Shown: positions 23,230 through 36,087, numbered from the stretch's first letter. The stretch: 64,000 nucleotides of DNA from Congeria kusceri (GCA_027627225.1 CM051034.1:11735261-11799260), one strand, 5' to 3'. The notes: a model not told the origin generated them from the sequence alone. Translations and numbers: made by a program.

Positions 23230-24850
23230 TTGGTCGTAAATTCTCCAGACATACTTGTAAAGCCCAAAATAGGGATAAGCAAAACGATGCTTATTTGGAA
23301 CAGCACCAGCTTCGAGCAAAACGAGTTTTAAAAACTGCAAAAACTGTAGCATTTCGAAGAATATGCTACTACCAACTTCGAGGAAAACAAAAACATGTTT
23401 ACAAAAACTGCAGAAAATCATGTCAATTATATGCTGCAATAAACCACGTAATGCCTCTGCAATTCCATCAACTTCAAGCAAAACGAGTCAATGTATACAC
23501 AACAGCATTTCAAAGATTGAACCGCAATAAAGTATGTAATACAACTGTAATTTCATCAACTTCGAGCAAAACGAGTCCAAGTACAACAACACCGCATAAC
23601 AAAATAGCATTTTAAAGAACATACGCAGTTTAACATATGCTGCAATGAACCACGTAATACGTTTGCAATTCCATCGACTTGAAGAAAAACGAGTCAATGT
23701 AAACACGATATCATTTCAAAAAATGATCTGCAATAAAATATGTAATACAACTGCAATTCCATCAAATTCAAGCAAAACATGTCCAAGTACAAAAACCACC
23801 GCATAACAAAATAGCATTTTAGAGAAAATACGCAGTTTAACATGTAATACAACTGCGATTCCATCAAATTCAAGCAAAACAAGTACATATACACATAACT
23901 GCAGAACAAAACTGCAGAACAAAACATGCATCTGCAAATCCATTAATTTCAAGCAAAGCAAGAACATGAATACAAAAGCTGAAGAACATATATAGCATTT
24001 CAAAAAATAATCTTTATTAAAATAAGTAACTACATCTGCAATTCTACCAACGTCAAGCCAAACAAATTTACAAGAAAAAACTGAAGAACAAAATAGCATT
24101 CTGAAGAATAATCTTCAGTAAAATATCTGCAATTCTACCAACGTCAAGCCAAACTGTACATGTATACATCAACTGCAGAACATAGCATTTCAAAGAACAA
24201 TCTTCAATAAAATATGTAACAAATCTGCATTTCTTCCAACGTCAAGCCAAACAAGTACATGCATACATCAACTGCAGAACAACATAGCATTTCACAAAAT
24301 AATCTTCAATGAAATATGAAATAAATCTGCAATTCTACCAACGTCACGCCAAACAAGTACATGTATACAAAATTTAAGAACAACATATCATTAATCTTCA
24401 ACAATCTTCAATAAAAATGTAATACATCTGCAATTCCATCAGCTTAAAGCCAAACCAAGAACATGTATAGAAAAAACGAAACAAAAAAAATAGCATTTCA
24501 AATAAATCTGCGATTAAACGTGTAATACATTTGAATTGTCATCAACTTCAAGCAAAAAAAGTGCAAACACAAGAACACTGCAGAACAAAATAGCCTTTTA
24601 AAGAAAAAAATGCAACGAAACATGATATACATCAGCTTAAAGCGAAACAAGTACTTGTACAAAAATACTGCAGAACAAAATAACACTTCATAAAACAATC
24701 TACAACATGTCATGCATCTACAATTCCATCAAATTCAATCAAATCAAGTACATGTATACAAAACTGCAGACCAACATAGCATTTGAATAAATAATGTGCA
24801 TTAAAATCTGCATTTACAAATATGCATTAAAAAAGTATCGTGTTGTGTGT
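23230..24850. repeat. Degenerate ~100-130-bp tandem repeats
   Basis: Recurring series: TGCAATTCCATCAACTTCAAGC, AAAACGAGTNNATGTATACA, ACTGCAGAACAAAATAGCATTT, AAAGAATAATCTNCAATAAAATATGTAATAC. About a dozen diverged units. Cys/Phe/Leu-rich minus-strand frames are artefacts. Confidence 0.8.
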
Positions 24851-25399
24851 AAAAACAACATTAAACCACCTTGCAGCAAAACACGATAACACCAATAATA
24901 TCCTCTGACAACCTTGCTACATCTGGAATGGCAATCATCAACTAGGATATGACATTAACCTTTGGGAAATTTCGAGGTGGAATCCCTGAGTATTTTTCTA
25001 ACATAATAAGTGCATGCAGTAATCTAGTTCTTGCCGGCGTCCATTAGCAGGAAGCTATTATTTATTTAGGTATTTTATGATGTTAGTGATGTGATTAGTG
25101 CATGTGTAGAACTAGCAATCACTAGAATGTAATGCGAAATTTTCAACTTCGCACGTCTGTTTGTGTGTGGGTTGGTTAAAGATTGTCCAAAAATAGTATA
25201 TTACGCCTATTATTTCATTAATTCTACGATAAATGCACTAATTAGGTGGTCACGAATGGTAAAAAATCAAAAAATGATTTTATTCATGTGTTTGTCATTA
25301 ATGAATAGCATGAAGTATTGGTTTCAAGATTCAAACACCAGGGGACCCAAACCTACCTCGATTTTTCCAAAAATCGACATGCTGTAGTATCACTTAAAA
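24851..25399. other. No feature seen
   Basis: AT-rich sequence between the degenerate array and the first subterminal-like motif. The left end of the transposon may lie here, but no terminus is recognised. Confidence 0.35.
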
Positions 25400-25767
25400 T
25401 GTATACGTCAGAAACGTTAAATACGACTGCCTGTTGTGAAAAGCAGTAAGCAGCCGTTTTCGTTGTATAAGAACCTTGCGATGGACGTATTTCCAACATG
25501 TGAACCTTCCCCAAAGAAAGAAACAAAGTGTAAACCACATTAAGGGTGAACAATAACAAATGCGCCATTCTATCATAACAATAGAACTGCCGTATTTTAT
25601 TTTGTCAACTAAACATACTTTGTTTTTTAAGGATAACACTGTTATTGGTTCATTCATTCGTTTGTAAAAACGTTTGTAGAATAGTTCAGTGTTTTCACGT
25701 TTTCGCAAATTAGTGTTTTTGCATGCTTGAACAAAGGTATTATTTTACGAGACAGTCTTTATCATTT

Positions 25768-25944
25768 AACGTATCTGATGTATGAAACTTAAATTTTTAT
25801 TGAAAATGGTAATCGTTTATAAATGCAACAATTGCCTAAATAAACGGTAAACTTTCGATAAAGTATACACTTAATTAACTTTGAACGGGTATATGAACGT
25901 GGAACATTGATTTTATCAACGTGACACTTATAACGTATCTGATG
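25768..25944. promoter_or_regulatory. Left subterminal motif pair (AACGTATCTGATG)
   Basis: TTAACGTATCTGATG at 25768-25782 and ATAACGTATCTGATG at 25930-25944, the second ending nine bases before the transposase stop codon. A weaker inverted variant (GTCAGAAACGTTAAAT) lies near 25407. Likely transposase-binding subterminal repeats. Confidence 0.6.
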
Positions 25945-25952
25945 CCGTTAAG

Positions 25953-28509
25953 TTATTTCATCTGAAATATCTGGCAAATTAGTTCGTGATCGTCTTCTCC
26001 TAATTTGAATTCTCTTCCGGACTTTCCAACAGGCTCTGGTTCATTGACGTTACAAAGAATCTGGTTGAAATGGACCCATATCTTATCCGGAGGATGCGGC
26101 CATTTGAATTTTTCAACGGATGTGCTTCCTCGAGCTTTTTTCATAAAGGAGATTTTAGCATCGCCGTCCGATTCGTCAACCTTAAGAACTTTTCCAACGT
26201 ACCAGACCCCTTCATAGACGGCAGCCACAAAGTCACCTTTCTTGGGGACCACGTCTAGTTCTGCAGGTACAGCCATTGGTATAGCTGCAGGGGTGGGTTC
26301 CATTTCATGATTAACATCATCTATTAATTCGGCTACCTTCCTTGCCATACCATGCCATATCCAGCCATTGCATAGAGTGTCACCAATGATACAAGATTGG
26401 CAAAAGCAGGATACCTCTCTGGAGAACAAGCCACCGTCTTTAGGAAACACAGCGTGTGCTTTCATTGTACCTTGCATCGGAAGCGGATTCGTTTTCTGAA
26501 TTTCAGCAGCAGTTGTGTCAACGTCATCTGTGGTGTAGAAACGGTACTTGATGTTAACAGAACTTCCCTTTGCCCAATTGAAAAAGTCGAAAGCATCCTG
26601 GATACAGGCTTTTCCCTGCTTTATAGCATCACTTGCCTTTCTCTTAGCAACACCACCGATGCCGTCACAAGGGCCCTTACCATGGCCGGATTCAAAGTAA
26701 TTCCAACGTGCCGAAAATCCACTGAATCGTTCGGCAAAGTGCATGATAGCATCAAACACGAATCGATTACGATACTGGGAGGAAGGGCTGTCCCGTCCAG
26801 TAATGAATTTGTCGAGCGTCAGGGAATATCTCTCTTAATTCTTTGCATAGCTTTTTCATTATCGTAATCACGGCTGAAGAGTTGTGTTGCAGAGCATCTG
26901 ACACAAAGACAAAGTTCAAGTGCTCTAGACTATTATCCGTGCCTCTGAAATATACAACCACCGGATGTAATGTGACTGAACTGGCATTCCAATATGCACT
27001 CTGGATTTCGTCAGATGTCCCACACGTAAAGTTTTCAGCAAAGTCCATTTGCACTATCAGGTCATTGCTCGGTAGGTTTTCTTTTAACGATTTCAGTGCT
27101 GTATATTGGGCTGTAACTCTGCTCACGTGATTCAGGAATGCTTCATATTCTTCCTTCATCAGGATTATGAAGTCGTCTTTGCTACACTTAACCGAGACTA
27201 TTTTCATCTTCCTCTTACCATCTACTTCTACCCGGCGCCATGTTTCATATTCTACTTCCGCGTTAGAAATGCAACCAAGAAGCACTTCCATGTGCTCTTG
27301 CGTCGTGTTCTTACAAACAGTCTCTGGGTTTTTGGAAATGTCAACGCCCTGTAAACGAAGGCAGTTCAGTTTCATCGCAAAACTCTGATGTCTTGAACAT
27401 AGACAGGTATTTCTTGACATTGAAGAAGTAAGTTTGATGTACGCAGGGCGTAGTTTACAAAAAGAGCCAGCGAAATTTTCTTCTGAGTTTCTGCTTGAAA
27501 TCTTTGGTGAATGTTAGACATGTAGTCTGTAAGTATGCGAATCTGCCGTTTTTCTCCTTCATATAATTTTGCATCTGCTTTCCCTGGCATCATTACGCTT
27601 ACATCATCTTGTTCTATGAACTCCACGACTTGAGCCTTCAATTGATCCCTCTCTGCTTTCATCCTTGATCGCTTTCTAAACTCTATTACTTTGTCCTGAT
27701 GTCTTCTCAGTTCTGTCATACTTATGCCGGTTTTCTTGCTCACCATAGACACATTTGTACTTTTTTAATATTTTCCCGCTTATAACACGAGTTGCAATGT
27801 TTCGTCGATGCTGTTGTGGGTTGGCACGACGGCTCGATTTGATTTCGTCTAATATTGCATTGGACAGCACTAGCTTCTTTACAACAGATTTCGGTAGCTT
27901 TCTCGGACTTACTCCATCTCGTCTCAATTCTACTATTGTCTTGCTTTTTGGAGTCAATGATTGTTCAATGTTGTCAGCTTTGGTGATGCCGTCAGCTTCA
28001 GTCGAGAGTATAATCTTTTTAGAAATCCTCTGGCATCGTTTCGCCCACTTGTTTTTGCTTCTTGTAAGGGAGATATCTGTCCATTGAGCCTTTGGATTTT
28101 GCTGTGAGCCCTTTTGAGTGCATCTGATTTCCGTTTGTTTCTTCGTTTCTGAGGAAATGATAGTTTAACCAAAAGTGTTGATTGGCCTCGCTTTGCTCTT
28201 GCATCAGTTTCACTGGATGTACTTGAAACAACATTGGAGTGCTCGTCCTCCCTTTGATTTCTCTTCAGCCTCAGTCGTTATTGTGGTACTTCTAACTTTG
28301 GTTTGCTTTAAGGTCCTTTGTCTATCTCGGTACTTCTGGCTATACAGTTTATTTCTTTCTCTTATCAAGGCTTGGTCTTTCTTTGTTTTGGCGTGTATCG
28401 GCTTTCTATATCCTTTTGCTCTGGCTCTTTCCTTCTCTAAAAAGGTTTCATCTCTCGCCTTTTTGCGTTCTCTGTACGCTTTCTGGTATTCTGCTGCTGT
28501 TTTGACCAT
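25953..28509 (-). pseudogene. DDE-like transposase relic of a family I cannot name
   Basis: Five minus-strand open segments read as one broken protein. The N-terminus (ATG 28507-28509, MVKTAAEYQKAYRERKK) is very basic. Next come a Lys/Arg-rich coiled-coil-like region, then ENLPSNDLIVQMDFAENF with a candidate catalytic Asp at 27043-27045, HYWT near 26805, and FESGHGKGPCDGIGG with a candidate Glu at 26691-26693. A Cys cluster (CFCQSC, later LC) follows, then a C-terminal SH3/tudor-like segment (GDFVAAVYEGVWYVGKVLKV). The spacing of acidic residues, with HGKG after the last one, resembles RNase H-fold transposases; this is inference. At least four frameshifts (near 28215, 27965, 27745, 27390) and one near 26795 break it. 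Repeated AACGTATCTGATG motifs lie on both sides. It might instead be a domesticated host gene, but the damage argues against that. Confidence 0.7.
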
Positions 28510-28531
28510 CTTTCTGAAAGAACGAAAATGA

Positions 28532-29440
28532 CATCAGATACGTTATATTGAAAAGCGAGAAGGTTATTTTTTCGTATATATTTGACAATGCTACAAATAA
28601 TGGTAGTTACTGCTTACAATATGTACCCCATTTTGTAAAAACCATTGAGGAAATTGTGAACACTCGATTAAAACATTAAAATCCGTCAATATTTATTAGA
28701 ATCAGATACGTTAAAGTTGTTCATCAGATACGTTAAATACATTGAATCGTTTATATTTGGGCTTATATTTCTCTTGCCGCCTGCAAATTGCTTTTGCGTT
28801 GCATACTTTTCTTCCAAAAGGTGGTAATCAAAGTAAATCGAAGCATAAATCACAACTTACCTCTGCTTATATCAAACAACATCCACACTAAATATTTTCC
28901 GCCATATACAAGCGCAGTAAACATACGATCCGAGCGATGACGTGGCTCTAGATGCTTTGCAGAACGGTGACGAAACATAATTACGTCATAGTGTAACGAA
29001 ATCTTAAATTTAGAGGCACCAAAAGGGTTGGAAAATGTATTGTAATTAATCGATTTAACGTATTTGACAGTTAGCGTATTTGATGTAAATTTTTTCAAAA
29101 GCTTCCCAGAGAGAAGTGGTAAATACATTTTGTGTAGTTTTAATGTTTTCCTTCGAAAAGGATGATACCATGAAATGAATTTCGTGTATTTGTGCCTTGC
29201 ATATCAAGTCTTAGCTACAAGACACATACAAACAAGTTAACGTATCTGACGAGTTCTGTGTATATTTTCAAAAAATCGGATTTTAGGCAAAACTTTCAAA
29301 AAGAACGTGTTGATGCTAAGCAATGTGATTGTTTTCTTAAACGATATTACATGTATAGCCCTCATTTAGTGTGATATTTAGTTCTTATCTATGTATTTTA
29401 CATACTTTACAACGATCTGGTTTTGTTTAACGTATCTTAC
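28532..29440. promoter_or_regulatory. Right subterminal motif cluster (CATCAGATACGTTA and reverse)
   Basis: Inverted copies CATCAGATACGTTA at 28532, ATCAGATACGTTAA at 28701 and CATCAGATACGTTAA at 28722. Direct, diverged copies: TTTAACGTATTTGACAG at 29054, TTAGCGTATTTGATG at 29071, GTTAACGTATCTGACG at 29236 and TTTAACGTATCTTAC at 29427. Together with the left pair they bracket the transposase relic. Confidence 0.6.
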
Positions 29441-30860
29441 TTTTATAACGAGGACAACTTTATATTGCATGTTTTGAATTTGTGTTTCCTCGAATCAAGA
29501 GAAAAATTGTGTTATTCCGATAAACAATATTTCATACTTATGAAAAGAGCCCAAAATAGACATGTTCTGTTTAAACACCTTTCTCAGTTTTGCTTCATAA
29601 ACAAGTATGTCGTGCTAGGACAAAGAAACGTTTGGCTAATATGACCTTTTTTGTGAGATATGGAATGTTTTATTTCCATTTAATTCCAACTATTCCGAGA
29701 GCAACAGTCAGCCATGATACCAGAGTCATACCAAAATTATATGGAGCCTGTTTTTACTGCTGTACATTACTACACTAACACGAAGACAGACATATCATAG
29801 AAAGTGCTAGTTTAGCGTAGAATAAATGATTTGTGTTTTTATACATATGTATTTAATTCATTAACACATACCGCTTGTCGCAAATATCGGTGTGTATGAA
29901 AAACAATTTCGGCAGATGGGACGTCGAGAATGAGTTATCGATAAAATGCTGTTTCGTAAATGATAATGCATCATGGGCACACTATTGTTCATTGATCCCT
30001 TTAAAACCACACAAAAGTAGGAAATCGCCAAATTGTGAATGAAGAATTAAATAGCATGGCAAAATTATCTAATTATATGTTATAAGCTTGTACATACCGT
30101 ACGTCCGGAAACATTTGGGTTGTTGCATATTGTTTAATATAAAAGCACTGACCCTCCAAGAAAACTGTTTACAAACATTTTTTATTTATTTTCTGATCAT
30201 TGTGATGACGCGGATTAAATCCGAATATTAACCGTTAACATTAGGCGATCTGCAAGATAGTCTAAATGGAACACGAGCAACCTCGGTTATTTTCGTCGTG
30301 TTGAAAATGTAAACAATAATCTGGAATTAAAAATTAGTCAAATGCTATTTATTTTAAGTAAATATGTTAACGTTTTTCGAACATAGTGCGTTATTTGATG
30401 TCTTTGCAAAATCTACAATGAACACTTGATGATTGTCTACTTGGAATAACTTACACGTGCCTTTAAATCATGGCTAGAATATCCAGATACACGTATGTAT
30501 TCCTTTATAATTTTAAGGTTTTTAAATCGGGCTTGTACAGTGGGAGAACATGTGTACCCGCGTCAAAACCATCGACCCGTTATAATGGCCACTAACCCGA
30601 AATACACGCCCATGGACCAGAAATAGTATAAGGATTGCCCATGTGAGAAGGGTGAAGCCATTTTATGTCCGGGTGACCATTTCACTCGCGCCGGGACCAG
30701 ATATTTATACGAAACCGGCTAAAATGATTAGCGCATATTTATTCAAGTTTTCGTAAAAATATGTTATATTTTATTTTAAAAAATAACAACAACAGATTAT
30801 CTTATTTAGAAGTATGCCACCATATATAATAAACCGCTTACACCTGCATTCCTTTTTTTA
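29441..30860. other. No gene seen
   Basis: AT-rich. Short frames at 29423-29644 and 29590-29778 have no recognisable content. 30540-30720 is GC-richer and may be old transposon sequence. Confidence 0.35.
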
Positions 30861-31146
30861 ACCAGGTATCTGTGTTTGGTTTACTGCCTTTCTAATACAT
30901 AACCAGGTATCTGTGTTTGGTTTACTGCCTTTCTAATACATAACCAGGTATCTGTGTTTGGTTTACTGCCTTTCTAATACATAACCAGGTATCTGTGTTT
31001 GGTTTACTGCCTTTCTAATACATAACCAGGTATCTGTGTTTGGTTTACTGCCTTTCTAATACATAACCAGGTATCTGTGTTTGGTTTACTGCCTTTCTAA
31101 TACATAACCAGGTATCTGTGTTTGGTTTACTGCCTTTCTAATACAT
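30861..31146. repeat. 41-bp minisatellite, 7 near-identical units
   Basis: Unit ACCAGGTATCTGTGTTTGGT followed by TTACTGCCTTTCTAATACATA, start to start 41 bp (30861, 30902 and so on). Confidence 0.95.
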
Positions 31147-31430
31147 TTAACACTTAGCTTTTATGCATAAGCAACCAGTTACCAGCAGTATTACAGTTTT
31201 GTCCGTTAAGTTATTATAAACAATTTAGAAAAAAAACAAAAAAACTAATAATTAAAATAATTATACATGCACATCCAAAGGTCGTATATATACAGCTAAA
31301 ACAAGAGACCTGTTCACAGATTTTCGTATTTAAAAAATATATGTCATTTAATGCCTTAACTGCAAAATCTAAAGAAGTTGGACTGACCAAAAACAAATAT
31401 TATATAAATAAAAAAGTAATTAAAAAATGT

Positions 31431-31498
31431 GCCGTCGCCGGGACTCGAACCACGTCCGCCGGGATCAATAGATCAGCGACGCTAACCACTGACTGCCA
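31431..31498 (-). pseudogene. tRNA-like sequence
   Basis: Minus strand: CAGTGGTTAGCGTCGCTGAT as D-arm and following stem, TGGTTCGAGTCCCGG as T-arm. The GCCGTCGCCGGGACTCGAACC layout and imperfect acceptor stem suggest a SINE head or pseudogene. Confidence 0.5.
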
Positions 31499-31727
31499 AT
31501 CATTGAAGTCAATTATTAACACTATGCAAGTGGTGTACACGTGTTTCCAAAATACCGATGAAAAGCTTTAAAAACGCTTTATAAATGTATGCATTTCAGT
31601 TGATTTTTCATAAACGACACAGTTTTCCAATTTCTGTGTCACTAGTGACATTTCGTATATTTATAATGTATTTCTCTTTTTGGGATATATTACAAAATTG
31701 AAAATTGTCAATTTGCTATTCGGTGAA

Positions 31728-31990
31728 CTGGGTCCGTATTCCAGAAACATATTCTTTGTGTTTCTTAAAATATTTTCGCTTAAGTTAAAATTTTTAAAAT
31801 GTCATATTTTAAAAACCACAAATGTGTGAATCGTTTAATGTTTATATGTACAAACAATAATACTACAGGTGATAATTAATACAGACTTAGCACAGTGCAC
31901 TGTACAAAGGAAATACAACGTTATATAAAATGTTGATTTTAAGGTTAAGAATAAGATATTACTTAAGATGTTTCTGGAATACCACCCCAG
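31728..31990. mobile_element. MITE (CTGGGTCCGTATTCCAGAAACAT family)
   Basis: Left end CTGGGTCCGTATTCCAGAAA; reverse complement of right end CTGGGGTGGTATTCCAGAAA then CATCTTAAG. Similar throughout, in inverted orientation, to 58282-58541. About 263 bp. Confidence 0.75.
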
Positions 31991-32113
31991 GTCCCTTTAA
32001 TCAAGCGTATAGAATATTTAAGAAATAAATCCGTCACGCATTAGGACCATACATGTGCTGTTAACATTAAATATAGATCTACACGTATTAGGTCTTCCGT
32101 AATAATTTGTTTG

Positions 32114-32490
32114 TTTGGCGTAATCCGACCTACTCATGAAAATGGCCACTACCCCCCAAAAAAATTCAACAAGCAAAAAATGAAAAAAAATTCGTTAAGT
32201 TTGTGTCCTTTCTGCTCAAGTTTTGGATTGCCTGTAAATTGTCTTGAATAAGTTGATACGTTAATGTTAGAAATAGTTTCAATAACAAAATATTATAAAT
32301 CTTAAACAGAGTTTTTCCATTTTAACACATTTATAAATCAATAAAACATCGGTATTGCAAGTACATAGGAACAACGATCACATTGTCAGCGTGAACTATA
32401 TATTCAATTTACAATATTGAAAGGAAAAAATAATATAAATGCCCTACTTACCTACCCACCTCAAAAATTCTCGGTAGGGTTACGCCAAAC
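32114..32490. mobile_element. MITE with TTTGGCGTAAYCC inverted ends
   Basis: Left TTTGGCGTAATCCGACCTAC; reverse complement of right TTTGGCGTAACCCTACCGAG. About 377 bp, AT-rich interior, no coding. Confidence 0.65.
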
Positions 32491-32779
32491 CAACGATTTA
32501 TTAAGGACGACATTATATATCGACAAAAAATGCCATACCTGGTGTTTGAACTGGACTTGACCCCATGCAGGAAGGTCGTAAAATACTCATGATAACTTCG
32601 TGTATAGGTCTACTATACTGTCATGTTAAACACGTGTACCATGATCTAGCGTTAGGGCTAGGGTTAGGGTGAGACCCAGTTTAATATTTAGGCCATACCT
32701 AGTATAATATTTGTTGTGCGCGGTAACAAGATTTTGAGTTAAAGGGGGCGGAAATATTCAGTACTGAACAAAGCTGCAA

Positions 32780-33110
32780 CACAAACTCGAATCCCCGAAT
32801 GAATTAAGAATACCTACGAATGCCTACGAATTGATTAAATATATATACGGTTCAGTTACGATGCCTAAGAATGCACTACGAATTTTTTACTACGATGTTT
32901 TTTAATCGGGAGTTCGTGGCCAACATTTTGAAAGGGTCAAACCTTTTGCCGAGACTTCCCCTACTGCTCAAGTATTGCAAGAACTGACTACGAACATATA
33001 CGAATCAGTTAAGAAATTCACGAATTGATTGCGATTCAACTACGAATCTTTAAAAATATCAATTTTTGGCGATTCGTGGGAATTCGTGATGTCTGCGGAA
33101 TATGGGTATT
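32780..33110. repeat. Degenerate TACGAAT-rich repeat
   Basis: Dense in CTACGAAT, TACGAAC and GATTCGTGG words, in the style of 1-1165 and 1490-1930. No coding. Confidence 0.4.
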
Positions 33111-33361
33111 ACATGTTGGAATAGATATCGGAAAGATGTGATATCGACAGAAAGGAACAATTAAATAAAAATACAGAGGAAGAATGTGCTTATGACAATA
33201 CATTGATTGAAGAACACATCAATGGCAACAAGATGCATGTGTTTTAATATATTATGAGTTGTAACATCTAATGTTGGACAATTTTAAAGGAGGCGTGCCA
33301 TCATGGTGGTTGCAATCTGATTTTAAAACGAGCTTCTTAAATACCAACCTCCTCACAGAAA

Positions 33362-33841
33362 TTGGCTATTTCCGATCACAGCTTAAATCAAACTTTCAAA
33401 TCTGTAAGTTTTTATCTCGTGGTTGCAGTGGTAACTGAGAAGAGTACCAACGGGGAAGCAACCACTGCGAGGAGTTTGGTGGTTGCAGTGGTAACTGAGA
33501 AGAGTACCAACGGGGAAGCAACCACTGCGAGGAGTTTGGTGGTTGCAGTGGTAACTGAGAAGAGTACCAACGGGGAAGCAACCACTGCGAGGAGTTTGGT
33601 AGTGGCAGTGGTAACTGAGAAGAGTACCAACGGGGAAGCAACCACTGCGAGGAGTTTGGTAGTGGCAGTGGTAACTGACAAGAGTACCAACGGGGAAGCA
33701 ACCACTGCGAGGAGTTTGGTGGTTGCAGTGGTAACTGAGAAGAGTACCAACGGGGAAGCAACCACTGCGAGGAGTTTGCTTACAGATTTGGAAGTTTTCA
33801 GGGGAGAAGATAATGAGGAGACTGAAGATTTATATTGTTGA
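33362..33841 (+). repeat. Six 60-bp units inside a 159-residue open frame
   Basis: Units start at 33420, 33480, 33540, 33600, 33660 and 33720. Differences are few (GGTTGCAG or AGTGGCAG at unit start, GAGAAG or GACAAG once). In frame each unit reads VVAVVTEKSTNGEATTARSL, after MAISDHSLNQTFKSV and before an acidic tail (EDNEETEDLYC). The opposite strand is also open in two frames, so coding is doubtful. Inverted words CAAATCTGTAAG (33397-33408) and CTTACAGATTTG (33779-33790) bracket the array. Confidence 0.85.
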
Positions 33842-34050
33842 AAATTTCAATTTTATCATTATTTTTTTATAACAATGACACAGATATGTTGCATTATTGG
33901 TCCAGGTATATGTATTAAGAGTCAACATGAAAAAACAAAAAGTAAATAAATAAGTAGACATAACGACGCAAGAATTTTACGTTGTCTACGTTTTTATCAT
34001 GTGCTTGTCCACGATTTCGCGCCAAGTGTTTGCTAATGGTCACGTGGAAC

Positions 34051-34125
34051 ATCGTACCGGCAGGGATTTAAACCAGTTATGCTCTGACACAGTTAAATCT
34101 CTGCGCGGAGGTTAATCGATTCCGG
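34051..34125 (-). pseudogene. Degenerate tRNA-like sequence
   Basis: Minus strand ends AACTGGTTTAAATCCCTGCC, T-arm-like. The 5' part (TAAGCGACCCGGAATCGATT) is not a normal D-arm. Weak. Confidence 0.3.
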
Positions 34126-36085
34126 GTCGCTTAGGTGAGATGTCTGTAAGCCTTCTTAACGCTAAACAAATATTGGTTTGGCCTTACGGTGAAAAGTTTA
34201 ACATCAGCTGATGTCCTCATGAGGTCAGCTGTTTCTTTGACCCAGTTTATGTCTTCTTAAAAAGACATTCTCATCGGGTATAAAATAAAAATATGTGTAC
34301 GAATTGCGCTTTTGTACAGTAATGCTACGCGATATTTGCACAATGAAAATAATAACAAATAAGTACACGACAAACGAAATACCTGCGTGTCTCTGTCTGT
34401 GTGTTTGAGTGTAAGTCTTTACGTACGTATGGATGTCTGCTGTTAAAAGTATTCAAACATTGTGTTTATTTTATACTTTTGTTTCCAATATTCATATGCA
34501 GTCAAATGTTGCCAAATGTTATGTCAAAGAAATTCCCCAACAAAATGTATGTGACAAATCGTTGTCTATCTAGTTGTGCAGTAAAAAGAAATACGTAAAT
34601 TATTATTATTATTTTAAATTTCAATACAACACTTTATTTCCCAAATACATGAAAGCAACTATATCCATGATTATTCAAACACTATTTGACAGTATGTGCA
34701 CGCATTTATATGTACACACGTAATAACTAGACTACGTGAAACTTCAAATTGTGTTGTTATACACTGTGATTTGTAACCAATATTTCACATACTCGAAACA
34801 TGACGTACACTTATGAAATAAGTTTCGATTTATCGGCTAATAAACAATGATTTGGAGTTCTGATGTGTATAAATTAAACCACGAGGGCATAAGACTCTAC
34901 AGCATCAGAACGACACACTGGTGTTTATTACCCGATAAACAGCGATTATGCGAAAATTATTTCGATTTTAACATGACATGACGACATTTTCTGCAATTAC
35001 AATGCGAATTCATTTGCTCGGACACAGATTTGTTTTTAGATTTCTGACTGCCTGATACATTTTGCGTTGCCTGGTATACTTGTATTCGGTATTTGAATCG
35101 GGTGAGATGAAAATGTGGAGTTGCAGCTTTAATCCTACCAGCTGTTACGAATGTCGAATATTCTGGTGGTATATTCGAATCAATTAAACAATAAAATGCT
35201 TTTTTTTGACCTTCCATGACTCACGCGTCTAATGTTTAAACTTTTATCTCCGGTCATTTTATTTACATTTTAAGTGGTACTAATAGGCTTTCGTAAACTC
35301 GCTAGTTATGTGGTTGTTGCGTCGCTTAGGAGTGTCCACTTAAAATGACAGATCTGTTGAACTTTTCAACCCCATTTGCACCTTACTGGCGCAGTGCCTA
35401 ACTCCGCCACATTTAGGAGGTATTTTTATAATATTTTCAAAAGTAGTACATCAATCGACACAAAAATTCATATAAATCAAGTTAGGTTTATTGTGCATTT
35501 GCTGGCGTGTTTTGGTTAAATTTCTAATACTTGGCATAGGAAAAATAATTATCGACATTAATGGCCTAAGCAGAGTAAAAAAAATGAGTGTGGGAGTGCC
35601 TAAATCCGCCACCCCTCTTTAAACTGCTTGAAAATAATATTTTTTGGTTTAATTCCGTTTTTCAAAGCAATTTTGAGTTTAAAACAAAAAAGCACCTTTG
35701 TTTATTCGGAGTTCATTTTCGAGTGTTATTAAAAAATCATAGTGATCCGAAAACGCTTGGTGAAAAATCGTAGATCAGGAACCGTGTCATGCTTACATTT
35801 CAAACTGTAATACATGGCAGCTCGTTGTTTGATGCTGATGGTGTTTCAAGTTCGTGATATACGTCTTTATATTTCTAAAATTAGATCATCTGTATAGATG
35901 TGAAACAAGAGATCTATAAACATACATATTTGTTGATAGATCTTTGGTGAAACTGAGGCGAAAGTAATGCGCTTTTTACAAATTTAACAAACATACTGTA
36001 CATGTATTTCAAAGTCATTTTCCTTGGTTTTCTACGCGTATGCGCATTGTATTTGTATTGGGTGTAACGCTTAATAGCGTTGAAT
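34126..36085. other. No gene seen
   Basis: AT-rich. A pair of diverged direct words (GTGCCTAACTCCGCCAC near 35394 and GTGCCTAAATCCGCCAC near 35596) suggests a small old element. The minus-strand frame 34957-35217 is unrecognised. Confidence 0.35.
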
Positions 36086-36087
36086 GA

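Noticed and set aside
26397..26867. 156-residue plus-strand open frame
   Set aside because: It is the opposite-strand shadow of the transposase relic at 25953-28509.
30861..31146. CRISPR-like array
   Set aside because: Units abut with no variable spacers; it is a eukaryotic minisatellite. The same applies to the 51-, 49-, 42- and 28-bp arrays.
32641..32675. Interstitial telomere repeat (TTAGGG)
   Set aside because: Only two or three imperfect TTAGGG words; not an array.
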